Assembly (NCBI GenBank): GCA_017469885.1
Contig: JAFUFO010000029.1
Location: 1 to 51,466, forward strand
Direction: 5' to 3'
DNA length: 51,466 nt
DNA from: Solobacterium sp.
GTDB lineage: Bacteria > Bacillota_I > Bacilli_A > Erysipelotrichales > Erysipelotrichaceae
Of the stretch, positions 33,289 through 41,700 are shown in pieces (positions within the stretch are counted from its first letter, which is position 1; the number at the start of each line of letters is the position of its first letter). The translations under genes were made by a program, and so were the position numbers. The notes under the pieces are model-generated. The model had not been told where the DNA came from. It saw only the letters and a program-made list of their open reading frames with translations, and did no database searches.

Positions 33289-33613
33289 CTTCGATCAGCC
33301 TTTCCAGCAGATGTTTCGCATTCTGCCATTCATTCCGGTTTGCCTCATAGGCAGCCCGCCCTTCCTGTGTAACGGTGTAATACCTGCGGCGGGCTCCCTG
33401 GTTCTCATCTCCCCAGTAGGAGGTGATGTATCCGGCCCGTTCAAGCCGCTTGAATGCGGTGTACAGTGTTGCCTCGTTCAGACCGTACTGACCGTCTGTC
33501 AGTTTCAGGATCTGTTTGTTGATTTCATAGCCGTAGCTGTCTTTCTCACAGAGAAACCGCAACAGGATCGTGTCGGTGTTTCCCCGGATCATATCGGATG
33601 CGATACCGGCCAT
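33275..33613 (-). CDS. PadR-family transcriptional regulator
   Basis: 112 residues, winged helix-turn-helix. DTILLRFLCEKDSYGYEINK opens the PadR domain, NEATLYTAFKRLERAGYITS is the recognition region, and RRYYTVTQEG forms the wing. Short C-terminal dimerisation helix. It sits between a 46-residue ORF and the DUF4097 gene. A perfect palindrome over the operon's -35 box (33795-33815) is a natural autoregulatory site. Confidence 0.92.
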   Translation of the reverse strand: MAGIASDMIRGNTDTILLRFLCEKDSYGYEINKQILKLTDGQYGLNEATLYTAFKRLERAGYITSYWGDENQGARRRYYTVTQEGRAAYEANRNEWQNAKHLLERLIEDGKD

Positions 33614-33616
33614 AAC

Positions 33617-33757
33617 TCACCTGATACCCTGTTCGGGGTCGTAAAATGCGATTCCGCTCCGCATGACAGATACGGTCTCGTTATGGATCCGGATCACATC
33701 CTCTGCGGATGTGTTTCTGCCGTTCCATATCGTCAGATATTCAAGCCAGGTTCTCAT
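33617..33757 (-). CDS. 46-residue protein leading the PadR operon
   Basis: ATG 33757 follows GGGAGGAAC; the product starts MRTWLEYLTIWNGRNTSAED and ends SGIAFYDPEQGIR. The stop is three bases before the PadR start, so it is the first gene of the operon and likely coupled. No recognised family; small, soluble, and rich in Trp/Tyr at the N-terminus. It could be an inducer-responsive or adaptor peptide, but that is guesswork. Confidence 0.65.
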   Translation of the reverse strand: MRTWLEYLTIWNGRNTSAEDVIRIHNETVSVMRSGIAFYDPEQGIR

Positions 33758-33782
33758 AGTATTGTTCCTCCCTGCATGCTCA

Positions 33783-33815
33783 GTATTACCTAAGATACCT
33801 TATCTGTCAAGGTAT
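33783..33815 (-). promoter_or_regulatory. Promoter with palindromic operator of the PadR operon
   Basis: Minus strand -35 TTGACA (33810-33805), 16-bp spacer, -10 TAATAC (33788-33783). The -35 lies inside the perfect dyad ATACCTT-N7-AAGGTAT (33795-33815), so a bound PadR dimer would block RNA polymerase. Confidence 0.7.
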
Positions 33816-33911
33816 ATGGAAACACAAAGTAATATTTATTTCTTTGCGGACACACTGTCATCCGATGACGAAAACAGCCGCAGTATTACTTTTTTATAAA
33901 TAAAAATAAAG

Positions 33912-33917
33912 TATAAT
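33912..33917 (+). promoter_or_regulatory. Candidate -10 of the DUF3089 gene
   Basis: TATAAT in a very AT-rich stretch 27 bp before ATG 33944; no good -35 at 16-18 bp. Confidence 0.45.
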
Positions 33918-33943
33918 TTTCCTCATAGAGGTACCTGAATCAA

Positions 33944-35071
33944 ATGAAACGAATGATCTGTGCGCTGAGTGCGCTGTTCCTTCTTGGATGCGGCACATCA
34001 TCCAACATTACAAATACCCCGGCAACTCCGGAGCCAACTCCCGTGACAACCCCGGAACCCACGCCGGAACCGACTCCCGAACCGAGTGCGCCGGCAGAAA
34101 CCTCGGAACCGACCATTGTCATGGAAACCGACTTCAGTCCGCTGGACTATTCCGACCGTGCGCTCTGGCTTCTGTATGAAGAAGGCGATGACGACGCACA
34201 GGCGGATGCCTTCCTGTTGCCGGGTGCGGTTGCGGATGGAGAATCCGGGAATGTTGCGGTCAATGAACTGTCCTTCCGCAGACAACAGGGGCTGTCCAAC
34301 CGGATGAAGGGCATGGTAACGGATGAATGCACGGTCTATGCGCCGGTACGCCGTCAGGCAACCCTCGGGGCGATGCTGGGGGAAGACTGGGAGACGTATG
34401 GTGACAAAGAATATGCGGATGCGGCGGCTGCCTTTGAATACTATCTTGAGAACATTCATGAGGCCGGAAGACCGCTGGTGCTGTTTGGCTATTCCTCCGG
34501 CGGCATGTGTCTTCAGAAGCTGCTTGCGGATTATTTTGCGCCGGAGACCCCCGAGGCAAAGGCACTCCGCGATGACCTTGCGGCGGCCTATCTCATCGGC
34601 TGGGGTGTTCCTGCCTCCTTCTATGAGGAATACGCCGCACTCAAACCGGCCTGGGGAGATGATGACATCGGTGTCATCATCAGCTTTGATGCAGAGCTCC
34701 CCGAAGTAACCGAGACGCCGGTTCTGCGTGCAGATGAAACCTATGTCAGTATCAACCCGATCAACTGGAAGAGCGGAAGCACCCCGGCGGACAAATCCGA
34801 AAATCAGGGTGCGGTTCTGGTCAATGCCAAAGGGGAAATCAAATCCGAAATTCCTGCGCTCTGCGGTGCATTTCTGGACGATACACCCCGCCATGCGCTG
34901 AAGGTAACCGATCTCGATCCTTCCGAGTTCCCGACCACCCTGACAGGCTTTCCGGAAGGCGCACTCCATGAATATGACATCACGCTGTTCTATCGGAACA
35001 TTGAAGACAATGTGGAAGACCGCATCGAGGCATGGCTCAGCGTCCATGGAAAAGCAGGACAAGATGACTGA
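33944..35071 (+). CDS. DUF3089 (alpha/beta hydrolase-like) lipoprotein
   Basis: 375 residues. Signal peptide with lipobox FLLGC, a Pro/Thr/Glu stalk (about 25-55: PEPTPEPTPEPS), then a DUF3089 domain: DRALWLLYEEGDDDAQADAF, CTVYAPVRRQATLGAM, and nucleophile elbow FGYSSGG with S184. AAYLIGWGVP and SFDAELPE are further conserved parts. The family is thought to be lipase/esterase-like hydrolases, acting here at the cell surface. Monocistronic with a terminator at 35097-35142. Confidence 0.82.
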   Translation: MKRMICALSALFLLGCGTSSNITNTPATPEPTPVTTPEPTPEPTPEPSAPAETSEPTIVMETDFSPLDYSDRALWLLYEEGDDDAQADAFLLPGAVADGESGNVAVNELSFRRQQGLSNRMKGMVTDECTVYAPVRRQATLGAMLGEDWETYGDKEYADAAAAFEYYLENIHEAGRPLVLFGYSSGGMCLQKLLADYFAPETPEAKALRDDLAAAYLIGWGVPASFYEEYAALKPAWGDDDIGVIISFDAELPEVTETPVLRADETYVSINPINWKSGSTPADKSENQGAVLVNAKGEIKSEIPALCGAFLDDTPRHALKVTDLDPSEFPTTLTGFPEGALHEYDITLFYRNIEDNVEDRIEAWLSVHGKAGQDD

Positions 35072-35096
35072 CCGGTCAGAAACGTAACCGTAATAA

Positions 35097-35142
35097 CTCT
35101 CCGCAGTACCCAGAGTGATCTGGATTCCGCGGAGATTTTTTC
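35097..35142 (+). terminator. Terminator of the DUF3089 gene
   Basis: CTCCGC and GCGGAG stem followed by ATTTTTTCTG. Confidence 0.7.
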
Positions 35143-35214
35143 TGTCGTTTCATCCGGCAGGAAGCTGACAATGCCCGCTCGAATGATTCATAAATGCCGC
35201 TGCTTTTCATATAA

Positions 35215-35373
35215 CATCTTGTATAAAACTTTGTGTGTGCCAATGAATCGTACTTCTTGGCCATATTAAACACCTCATCCTTCTATTCTGGTGACTTCGA
35301 CACTCACCGTCTTAGTCAGATGAGGTGCTTCTTTCTACAAGAAGCACCTGCCTTCCACCTGCCTGGCAGGTGG
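35215..35373 (-). mobile_element. IS200-type remnant (left end and first codons of tnpA)
   Basis: Minus-strand ATG near 35265 after GAGGTG begins MAKKYDSLAHTKF, matching the N-terminus of IS200 TnpA transposases, but similarity ends after 13 residues; the catalytic HUH motif and Tyr are absent. Upstream are two adjacent perfect hairpins, AGGTGCTTC/GAAGCACCT (35323-35349) and CCACCTGCC/GGCAGGTGG (35355-35373), the latter with a TTTT tail. IS200 left ends are known to carry such terminator-like structures. The element is dead. Confidence 0.5.
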
Positions 35374-35420
35374 TTTTATTGTTTCGCGCAATTCGCTCTT
35401 CTCTTTCTGAACCTGGCCAT

Positions 35421-36842
35421 TCAGCTGCCGTACAGGATATCCAGATCCACATCTCCGTTGATACCGTCAATCCTGCCGGATCCGGAACACTGCCAGATCA
35501 TATACGGGCTTTCGTAAGTGACCCTGTTGTAATACTGCGCCAGCCAGACAGGACGTGTGTCGGTATGTGTCCAGACCGATTCCAGATAGGTTTTACTGCC
35601 GTAAAGCATACTTTCGTATCCGTGCTGCTGTACCTCTGTTTCAAATATGTCATACAGATGATTCAGCTGCTGAAAGCTGATCTCATAATCCTGGTAATTA
35701 CTGAAGTTTTCCCAGTCAAACGCAATCGGAAGATCCAGCTGGGTATCTCCCAGTTCCGCAAACATCTGATCCAGCGAGGACCGCAGTTCCTCTTCCGTAT
35801 TGTCGTATACAAAGAGATAGATTCCGACCGGAAGCCCTGCGTTCTTAGCACCTTCCAGATATGCATGGAACTGTTCATCCGTTTTCAGCTCGCCGTTATG
35901 AGAGTACCCGATGCGCAGGATCACAAATTCGCAGCCTGCTTCTTTTACCGCCTCAAAATCGATATCTCCCTGCCAGAATGAAACATCGATACCGAACCTT
36001 CTGCCTTCTCCCGCAAACTCCTTCCGGAGCTCATTGAACGGATACGAATGATGTTCCGATTCTGTTTCCGGTATCTCATCAACCACTTCCACGGTCAGAT
36101 TCCATTCCTTCACATTGCCGAAGAAATCCGTCAGTACCGCATGAATTGGATAACTCCCTGTTTTGGATGTATCCACTTCTCCGGTTACTGAAAGGCTCGG
36201 CGCAGGATCCGCGTTGTCGCCATAGCTGATAATTTCGGAAAGAACAAAGTCTTCTCCTTTCAGAATCCTGGTGTTATTGCCGGTCCGGAACACAACCGGC
36301 GGTTCTTCATCTTTTACAACCGCCTCAAAGGAAGCTTCCGACACATTGCCGTACGCATCCTCCGCGGTTGCCTTTACGGTGTAATAACCGGAATACAAAG
36401 GATTGTAATCCGTTTCGACCTGAACGGTCCCTGCTTCACTGAGCGTTATATTTTCCTTCATTTCCGCTTCCGAAAAGTCTTCTTCCGGGTTTCGGTAAAT
36501 CACACTCTCATTAAATGAAATTGTTGGAGGCGTTGTATCTTCAACGCGATAGACCAGATCATATTCCCTGTTAAAGATCCATTTTTTAACTGTAAAGCGG
36601 GTATGGTACTCCCCTGTTTCTTCCGTAAACAGCACATCGTCTTCCGGCGTCACTTCACCGTTTGCCCTGGCAATAAAATCCGACGCATGATATTCATTCA
36701 TCCGTTCCAGAACAGGATTACGGTCCGTAAACCGGATATACGGCACCAGCACTAAAAAGGCAATTCCTGCCGTAAACGTAAGCAGGAATATGCCTGTATA
36801 CATTATGCTTCTTCGCAGTTTTCGTTTCCTCTTCTTTTTCAT
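35421..36842 (-). CDS. GH25 lysozyme with bacterial Ig-like domains
   Basis: 473 residues. A basic N-terminus and one transmembrane anchor (IMYTGIFLLTFTAGIAFLVL), two to three Ig/DUF5011-like beta modules (VYRVEDTTPPTISFNESVIY, KDEEPPVVFRTGNNTRILKG), then a C-terminal GH25 muramidase. The glycosidase shows FGIDVSFWQGDIDFEAVKEA with catalytic Asp, FVILRIGYSHNG, IAFDWENFSNYQDYE with the catalytic Glu, and MIWQCSGSGRIDGINGDVDL. It cleaves peptidoglycan between MurNAc and GlcNAc outside the cell. Its ATG overlaps the stop of the LacI remnant (ATGA). Confidence 0.9.
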   Translation of the reverse strand: MKKKRKRKLRRSIMYTGIFLLTFTAGIAFLVLVPYIRFTDRNPVLERMNEYHASDFIARANGEVTPEDDVLFTEETGEYHTRFTVKKWIFNREYDLVYRVEDTTPPTISFNESVIYRNPEEDFSEAEMKENITLSEAGTVQVETDYNPLYSGYYTVKATAEDAYGNVSEASFEAVVKDEEPPVVFRTGNNTRILKGEDFVLSEIISYGDNADPAPSLSVTGEVDTSKTGSYPIHAVLTDFFGNVKEWNLTVEVVDEIPETESEHHSYPFNELRKEFAGEGRRFGIDVSFWQGDIDFEAVKEAGCEFVILRIGYSHNGELKTDEQFHAYLEGAKNAGLPVGIYLFVYDNTEEELRSSLDQMFAELGDTQLDLPIAFDWENFSNYQDYEISFQQLNHLYDIFETEVQQHGYESMLYGSKTYLESVWTHTDTRPVWLAQYYNRVTYESPYMIWQCSGSGRIDGINGDVDLDILYGS

Positions 36843-37123
36843 GTAGTCTGATTCTGTTCAAACGAAACCGGGATGACGGTAACCGGAGGAACCGGTTCCT
36901 CCGGACGCTCAATCATCTGCACGAGCACTTCCACCGCATGCCGGGCGATCTCTGCGGTATTCTCACGGATCAATGAAAGCTTCGGACTGCTGTATGGCAG
37001 AAGGTAGGGATTGCCGTAGCCGACGATCTTCATGGAGGCAGGCATCGCAATGCTTTCCATCGCAAGGCGCTGCGATTCCGCAAACAGACCGGCCGCATCG
37101 GCAATGTCCTGGATCGTTGCCAT
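36839..37123 (-). pseudogene. Internally deleted LacI-family regulator
   Basis: 94 residues where 320-340 are expected. It starts MATIQDIADAAG, the first helix of the LacI DNA-binding domain, then joins directly to the C-terminal effector region: ESQRLAMESIAMPASMKIVG, LIRENTAEIARHAVEVLVQM. About 230 residues are lost in one in-frame deletion that removes the recognition helix and most of the sugar-binding core. It cannot bind DNA as a LacI protein. Coupling to the lysozyme gene (4-bp overlap) is preserved. Confidence 0.75.
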
Positions 37124-37210
37124 AGTTTTACTTCTTTTAGTAAATTGTTTTACTTACGTGTCGATTATAACAGGTAACGGCGGGATTGCCACAGGCAGCA
37201 TGGCAAACCG

Positions 37211-37717
37211 TCAGTGAATCAGTGCCACCAGTCCGCCGACCAGAAGACCGACAATTACGGCGAACAGGGTTCCCGGCCAGAGTATTCCCTTCACGTGGAA
37301 CCATTTCTGATGGTATTCCTTATCCATATGTTCGGTTCCCTCCAGTCTTGCCTGGGGAAGATTGGCAAATAATACCCAGTCAATAAAGAAGGTGTCATAG
37401 ATGCCGATCCATGCCATCAGACCGATTCCGAACAGAAATCCCTGTTTAAAGGTTGTGGCGCCGGCAATCTTTGCGCAGAAATAAATAATTACCACAAAGA
37501 AGAGAATCCCGAATGCCTTGGTCAGGATGACCTTCTTTGATTTATAGGAGACATCCACCCGCGGGTGGGTTTTGAAATACTCCTCCTGGATCTCCGGCGG
37601 ATAGTTGTGAATACTTCCGATACTGTATTTCTGTTCATCCTTATAGCTGAAGAACACCAGGATCGTAAACAACACCGCAAATACCAGCATTTCAATCAGA
37701 ATGACTGTCCAGTTCAT
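37211..37717 (-). CDS. Small membrane protein, distant paralogue of group B
   Basis: 168 residues from ATG 37717 after GGGGG. Four predicted membrane segments. Motifs TTFKQGFLFGIGLMAWIGIY, FIDWVLFANLPQARLEGTEH and KEYHQKWFHVKG follow the same helix order as the proteins at 16610-17660, with an F-x-Q-x-F entry and an aromatic acidic loop. The preserved EHMDKEYHQKW loop is rich in His/Asp/Glu and may bind metal or ligand. Function unknown. Confidence 0.65.
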   Translation of the reverse strand: MNWTVILIEMLVFAVLFTILVFFSYKDEQKYSIGSIHNYPPEIQEEYFKTHPRVDVSYKSKKVILTKAFGILFFVVIIYFCAKIAGATTFKQGFLFGIGLMAWIGIYDTFFIDWVLFANLPQARLEGTEHMDKEYHQKWFHVKGILWPGTLFAVIVGLLVGGLVALIH

Positions 37718-37819
37718 CACAGAACCCCCTTTTAGTTAGTTTTACTTAACTTATGGCTGTATTTTAGCATTGCGTCTGACCTGTCTCAATCCCGCCAGTA
37801 CAAAAAACAGAATTCATAG

Positions 37820-37898
37820 AAAGTCAGACTAAAAGGCCTGACACCGATGGAGTATCGGCATCAAGCCTTGTGGATCTGAATAATTAGTGTCTGACTTT
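37820..37898. repeat. Inverted-repeat element, about 80 bp
   Basis: AAAGTCAGAC (37820-37829) and GTCTGACTTT (37889-37898) are perfect 10-bp inverted repeats enclosing AAGGC/GCCTT and CCGAT/ATCGG stems, so the segment can fold into one long cruciform. It could be a MITE-like insertion. It lies in a 350-bp gene-free stretch that shows nothing else clear. Confidence 0.45.
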
Positions 37899-38072
37899 TG
37901 GGGTTCATTTCATCTGTCCGGATCCTTTTTTCAAAAATCATCCGGAGATCCTTTAGTCAGGAACATGCAGGGGTATGAATTCCCTGATCTCATTAGTCCT
38001 CATTCCCGCTGCTGACACTTTCCTGTTATTGCTGCGTTACCTTGTTATTTTTTCTGTAATACAATCTCCCGT

Positions 38073-38360
38073 TCAGTCACCGTAGATTTCTCTCAGCATG
38101 GACATCATGGTCGCATGGTCAACTGTCTGGCCGTCAATAAGATATAAGTTTTCAATATCCGGATTATCTGACATTCTGCTGGCCCTCAGTTTATATGATT
38201 CCATTATAAAGAAGGCGACTGCACTCTTGGGATCATACTTGTCATAATCCGGATAATGCCGCTTAGCGTATTCCTGAAGCTCCTCATTTTGTTCTTTTGT
38301 TCCGCCATTAATATAATTCAATACAGCGTCATTAATCTGTCTGCCGTTGATTTCTTTCAT
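38073..38360 (-). CDS. Orphan double-glycine-leader protein, family A member 3
   Basis: 95 residues from ATG 38360 after CGGAG. Leader INDAVLNYINGG, then EELQEYAKRHYPDYDKYDPK, AVAFFIMESYKLRASRM, and the C-terminus DHATMMSMLREIYGD. These blocks line up with the proteins at 15582-15863 and 19390-19671 (H-x-PD-Y/F, L-x-x-G, LRE-x-x-x-D end) at lower identity. It is the second gene of a two-gene unit, 19 bp after another double-glycine protein. Confidence 0.68.
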   Translation of the reverse strand: MKEINGRQINDAVLNYINGGTKEQNEELQEYAKRHYPDYDKYDPKSAVAFFIMESYKLRASRMSDNPDIENLYLIDGQTVDHATMMSMLREIYGD

Positions 38361-38379
38361 GTTCACAGTCTCCGTTTAC

Positions 38380-38694
38380 TCAATCTGTCGGGTATAAGTT
38401 CCATGGATCGGGCGTATACTTGTAGTTTTCTTCGATATACCGCCGGCATGCTTCATAATCCGCATCAGTGGTATCAGGGCTGATCATGTGGCGAATATTG
38501 CCACCCATGGTCTGCTTGCCTTCCTTTGCCCTTTTCCAGTAGATATCAAACATCTCAAGAAATCTCTCTTTGGTATATTCGCCCTGATATTTGGCCATCC
38601 ACTGGTCCAGATAATCACTCCAGCCCGATTTCAGATATCCGCCGCTTACCAGATCCAGCAGGCCGTCATCCATTAATTCCTTTTTTTCTGCCAT
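38380..38694 (-). CDS. Double-glycine-leader protein, different body
   Basis: 104 residues from ATG 38694 after AAGGAG. Leader KKELMDDGLLDLVSGG, then an aromatic body (YLKSGWSDYLDQWMAKYQGE and beyond; NYKYTPDPWNLYP near the end). The body is not the same as family A but of similar size, with many Tyr/Trp and one Cys. Being 19 bp upstream of a family A gene, the two are probably co-expressed and may act as a pair. No maturase or exporter adjoins. Confidence 0.65.
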   Translation of the reverse strand: MAEKKELMDDGLLDLVSGGYLKSGWSDYLDQWMAKYQGEYTKERFLEMFDIYWKRAKEGKQTMGGNIRHMISPDTTDADYEACRRYIEENYKYTPDPWNLYPTD

Positions 38695-38904
38695 ATTGTT
38701 TCTCCTTTTCTCATCAGTATATTCATATTCTGCCGTTATCATTACTACATGGAGCCCTCATATTCACGGTAGCGAACGGCCTCAGTCCGGCTGAACTGTT
38801 CGTTCTTCAATTACTACTATATAACACACGATCTTTCTGTGGATGCTGTCATTTCAAATCAGCAGAATAATATATCACCACAGTTTTGTCGTCCAGTCCT
38901 TCTC

Positions 38905-41700
38905 TTACCTACGCTTCTTTTTCTCTTTATACTCCGCAAACGCTGCATCGATTCTTTCATCTGTAACCGCATTACCTGCTGCTTTGAACGCATCGATCAA
39001 ATATCTGTTCATCTTCTCTTGTCGATTCTTTGGATTGGCTTCATCTACCTTCACATATGCTCTCCACTGCCCAGTGATATACAGTTCATTCCGTGCCCGC
39101 GTCGCTGACACAAAGAGAAGCCTCCGTCTCTCCTCGATCTTTTCAGATGTATTAAGTGATTCGGAATCATACTTGGAAATCATGTTATACACGATGGGCC
39201 ACTCAAGCCCTTTTGAGCTGTGTGCCGTCACAAGCACGATTCCCGGATACGAGTGATTCCGGCGTATCGCTGTCTCCTGTCCGAACGAATTGAAGTCATT
39301 CGCATAGTCATAGATTGCCTGCGATGTCGCCTTGAACTTGAGTGCATCAATAAAGCCCTCATAGACCTCATCCTCGACATCATCCAGTTCTTCAGCCAAC
39401 TCAATGATCCTTGTCCGGCGTTCTGCAGGATTTGCGATCTTAATGCATTCACGAATCGCCTCAAGTGCCTCCGCTGTCTTTGCCTGGATCACATGCATCG
39501 GCTGCTCGCACAGTCCTCCTCCGTACAGCGCATTGGCATAGACAAGCAGGTTGGTAGTATCTCCAATGTTCTGCATCACCTTTATCATTGCGATCGCCGC
39601 CTGCACACGGGAGTTTTCGACAAGAAGTTCCGGATTCATCATCACGCATGGAATGTTCTGCTCATCAAGAAGGTCCGCCATCTTCAGAAGCTCCGGTTTG
39701 GAGTAACAGATGATTGCGATGTCTTCAGGCTTACACCCTTCCGCCAGATGTTTTCTGATACCGTCGATGACATAGTGATATTCATCCTCTTTGGAACAGA
39801 ATCCTCTTACGACTACCGGCTTTCCTGCAGGTCGTGTCGCTGTCAGCGACTTCGATACCTTGTTGATATTCATGTCATTAATCCTGTTGGCAAAATCTAT
39901 GATCTTCTCCTGTGACCGGTGGTTTTCGAGCAGGTAGATATCCTCTACATCGTCATTAATGTATCTGCTGAAGTGGATCAGATACTCTGGTGATGTTTTA
40001 CGAAAGCCATAGATGGCCTGGCTGTCATCTCCCACGATCATCAGTGATTCAAACGACGGCGTATCCTTCAGCACTTTCAGAAGCTCGATCTGGCGCTGAC
40101 TGTTGTCCTGGCACTCATCTACGATGACATGCTTGAACCCATATGCTTCAAGAAGATATGGATCGTTGTAAAGCAGTTCAAAAACCATCTGTTCCTGATC
40201 ACTGAACTCGATCAGATTCAGCTCTCGAAGCTTTTCGTCATATGCGTTATACAGCGGAATGATCTCTTCGATGGTTTTTACTGCGACGAAGAAATTCTGC
40301 TCAGTGAGTTTCCGCTGGATCGCTGAAGCATCTGTTGCAAGATACAGCCCTTCCGCTTTCTGCACCTCGAATACCTTTGCGACGATCGGCAGCGCACCTT
40401 TGTACGTGCCTGTGTTCATCGCAAAGTTCCGATAATCCAATGAATCGACCGGATGATCCTTCATCATGTCCGCGATCACTCTGTACCGTTCCACCTCATC
40501 GATCACCTTCGGTTCTGCAGTGAAGCCAAGTTTTGCGTAATTGGCCTTGAGAATCGCATCGCCAAATGCGTTGTAGGTAGTGATACGCAGTCCGGAGATG
40601 TCTTCGACCTCACCAATCTCCTTGTTAAACAGAACTGCACGTTCCCGCATTTCTTCCGCCGCAGCATTCGTGAAGGTGATCATCAGGATCTCTTCCGGCT
40701 TCACACCTTTATTCATGAGCGCGATCAGGCGCATCGTGATCGTAAGTGTCTTACCAGTCCCAGCTCCTGCGTTGATACGCCAGATACCCTTTTCAACGTC
40801 TACTGCATGTTGCTGATCTTTCGTAAGGATCATGGAGCGCACAGAACGCTGAACCTGGGTCTTCTTGATTGCTCGCGGAGGATTGACGAACTTGCATGCT
40901 GCTTTTATCGGACATGCATCACATTCCTTGTCTGTGCACTCGTCTTTTTCAATGCCTGTCAGTTTAAGACGAATGGCATCTCTGTAAAGAACGTCATAGT
41001 TTGCAAGACTGACTGCTTTCAGTCCGGTCCGTGCAGTCTCCAGTCTGTAAAGCACAGGGACTAAACCATATCGCTCCTCCAGAATCGACACGATGTTCGC
41101 CGCCTTATCCGCGTTAAAGAACTCTGTGTCGAAATGAGGCGGGTTGATCCGATCTGTGGCAAAACGCATATAATACACGCTCGCCTTGAGAAACACACGT
41201 TCCGGAACTGTTCTGCCCTTCTGTCGCATTGCGTTGAACGCTCTGAGATACTGCAGGATCTGGTACAGCTCGATCGCGTCACGATCTCCGCCATCCGCCT
41301 TTCGCTGACTGATCACCGGCTTCGAGAAATGATAGATCACTCCCTCGATGATGAGCGTGCCGTCAGGAGTTTTGCTGTAGAACATGGCATGCGGATACCG
41401 TGAAACATTGATACCTTTTGTTGCCGGACGATATGCTTTTCTTTTTTCCGAACGTGCATACCGCATGAGTTGATTAACCGCATCCATCTCCTTCTGTTCA
41501 CGCTGCCGGTCGTTGGCATACGGAAGGTCAGAGAATGCTGTTTGTACTGCATTGGGAATATCTGTTTCTTTAAGTCCGCCGAACAGAATGTCTTTGAGGA
41601 CCGCCTTCTTCTGAACCGCTTCCCGGAGGTTGATACTGTCTTCCGGCATCAGGGGGTATTTCTTTACGAGAGCCCCGAACGCTTTACAACATACACTCAT
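38905..41700 (-). CDS. UvrD/Rep-like ATP-dependent helicase with N-terminal nuclease-like region
   Basis: 931 residues from ATG 41700 (AAGGAAGG upstream). The C-terminal two thirds is a superfamily 1A helicase: Q-motif MILTKDQQHAV, Walker A INAGAGTGKT (about 310), IVDECQDNSQRQIELLKV, VGDDSQAIYGFRKT, LLENHRSQ, VTAHSSKGLEWPIV, FVSATRARNELYIT. The N-terminal 270 residues (GTLIIEGVIYHFSKP, ELYQILQYLRAFN) end in four clustered Cys (255, 260, 263, 269), similar to the iron-sulfur cluster of Cas4/AddB-type nucleases. A canonical PD-(D/E)xK triad is not obvious. Probably DNA repair or mobile-element associated. Confidence 0.87.
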   Translation of the reverse strand: MSVCCKAFGALVKKYPLMPEDSINLREAVQKKAVLKDILFGGLKETDIPNAVQTAFSDLPYANDRQREQKEMDAVNQLMRYARSEKRKAYRPATKGINVSRYPHAMFYSKTPDGTLIIEGVIYHFSKPVISQRKADGGDRDAIELYQILQYLRAFNAMRQKGRTVPERVFLKASVYYMRFATDRINPPHFDTEFFNADKAANIVSILEERYGLVPVLYRLETARTGLKAVSLANYDVLYRDAIRLKLTGIEKDECTDKECDACPIKAACKFVNPPRAIKKTQVQRSVRSMILTKDQQHAVDVEKGIWRINAGAGTGKTLTITMRLIALMNKGVKPEEILMITFTNAAAEEMRERAVLFNKEIGEVEDISGLRITTYNAFGDAILKANYAKLGFTAEPKVIDEVERYRVIADMMKDHPVDSLDYRNFAMNTGTYKGALPIVAKVFEVQKAEGLYLATDASAIQRKLTEQNFFVAVKTIEEIIPLYNAYDEKLRELNLIEFSDQEQMVFELLYNDPYLLEAYGFKHVIVDECQDNSQRQIELLKVLKDTPSFESLMIVGDDSQAIYGFRKTSPEYLIHFSRYINDDVEDIYLLENHRSQEKIIDFANRINDMNINKVSKSLTATRPAGKPVVVRGFCSKEDEYHYVIDGIRKHLAEGCKPEDIAIICYSKPELLKMADLLDEQNIPCVMMNPELLVENSRVQAAIAMIKVMQNIGDTTNLLVYANALYGGGLCEQPMHVIQAKTAEALEAIRECIKIANPAERRTRIIELAEELDDVEDEVYEGFIDALKFKATSQAIYDYANDFNSFGQETAIRRNHSYPGIVLVTAHSSKGLEWPIVYNMISKYDSESLNTSEKIEERRRLLFVSATRARNELYITGQWRAYVKVDEANPKNRQEKMNRYLIDAFKAAGNAVTDERIDAAFAEYKEKKKRR

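Noticed and set aside
33998-35062. 354-codon minus-strand frame
   Set aside because: Antisense of the DUF3089 lipoprotein, no start signal or family pattern.
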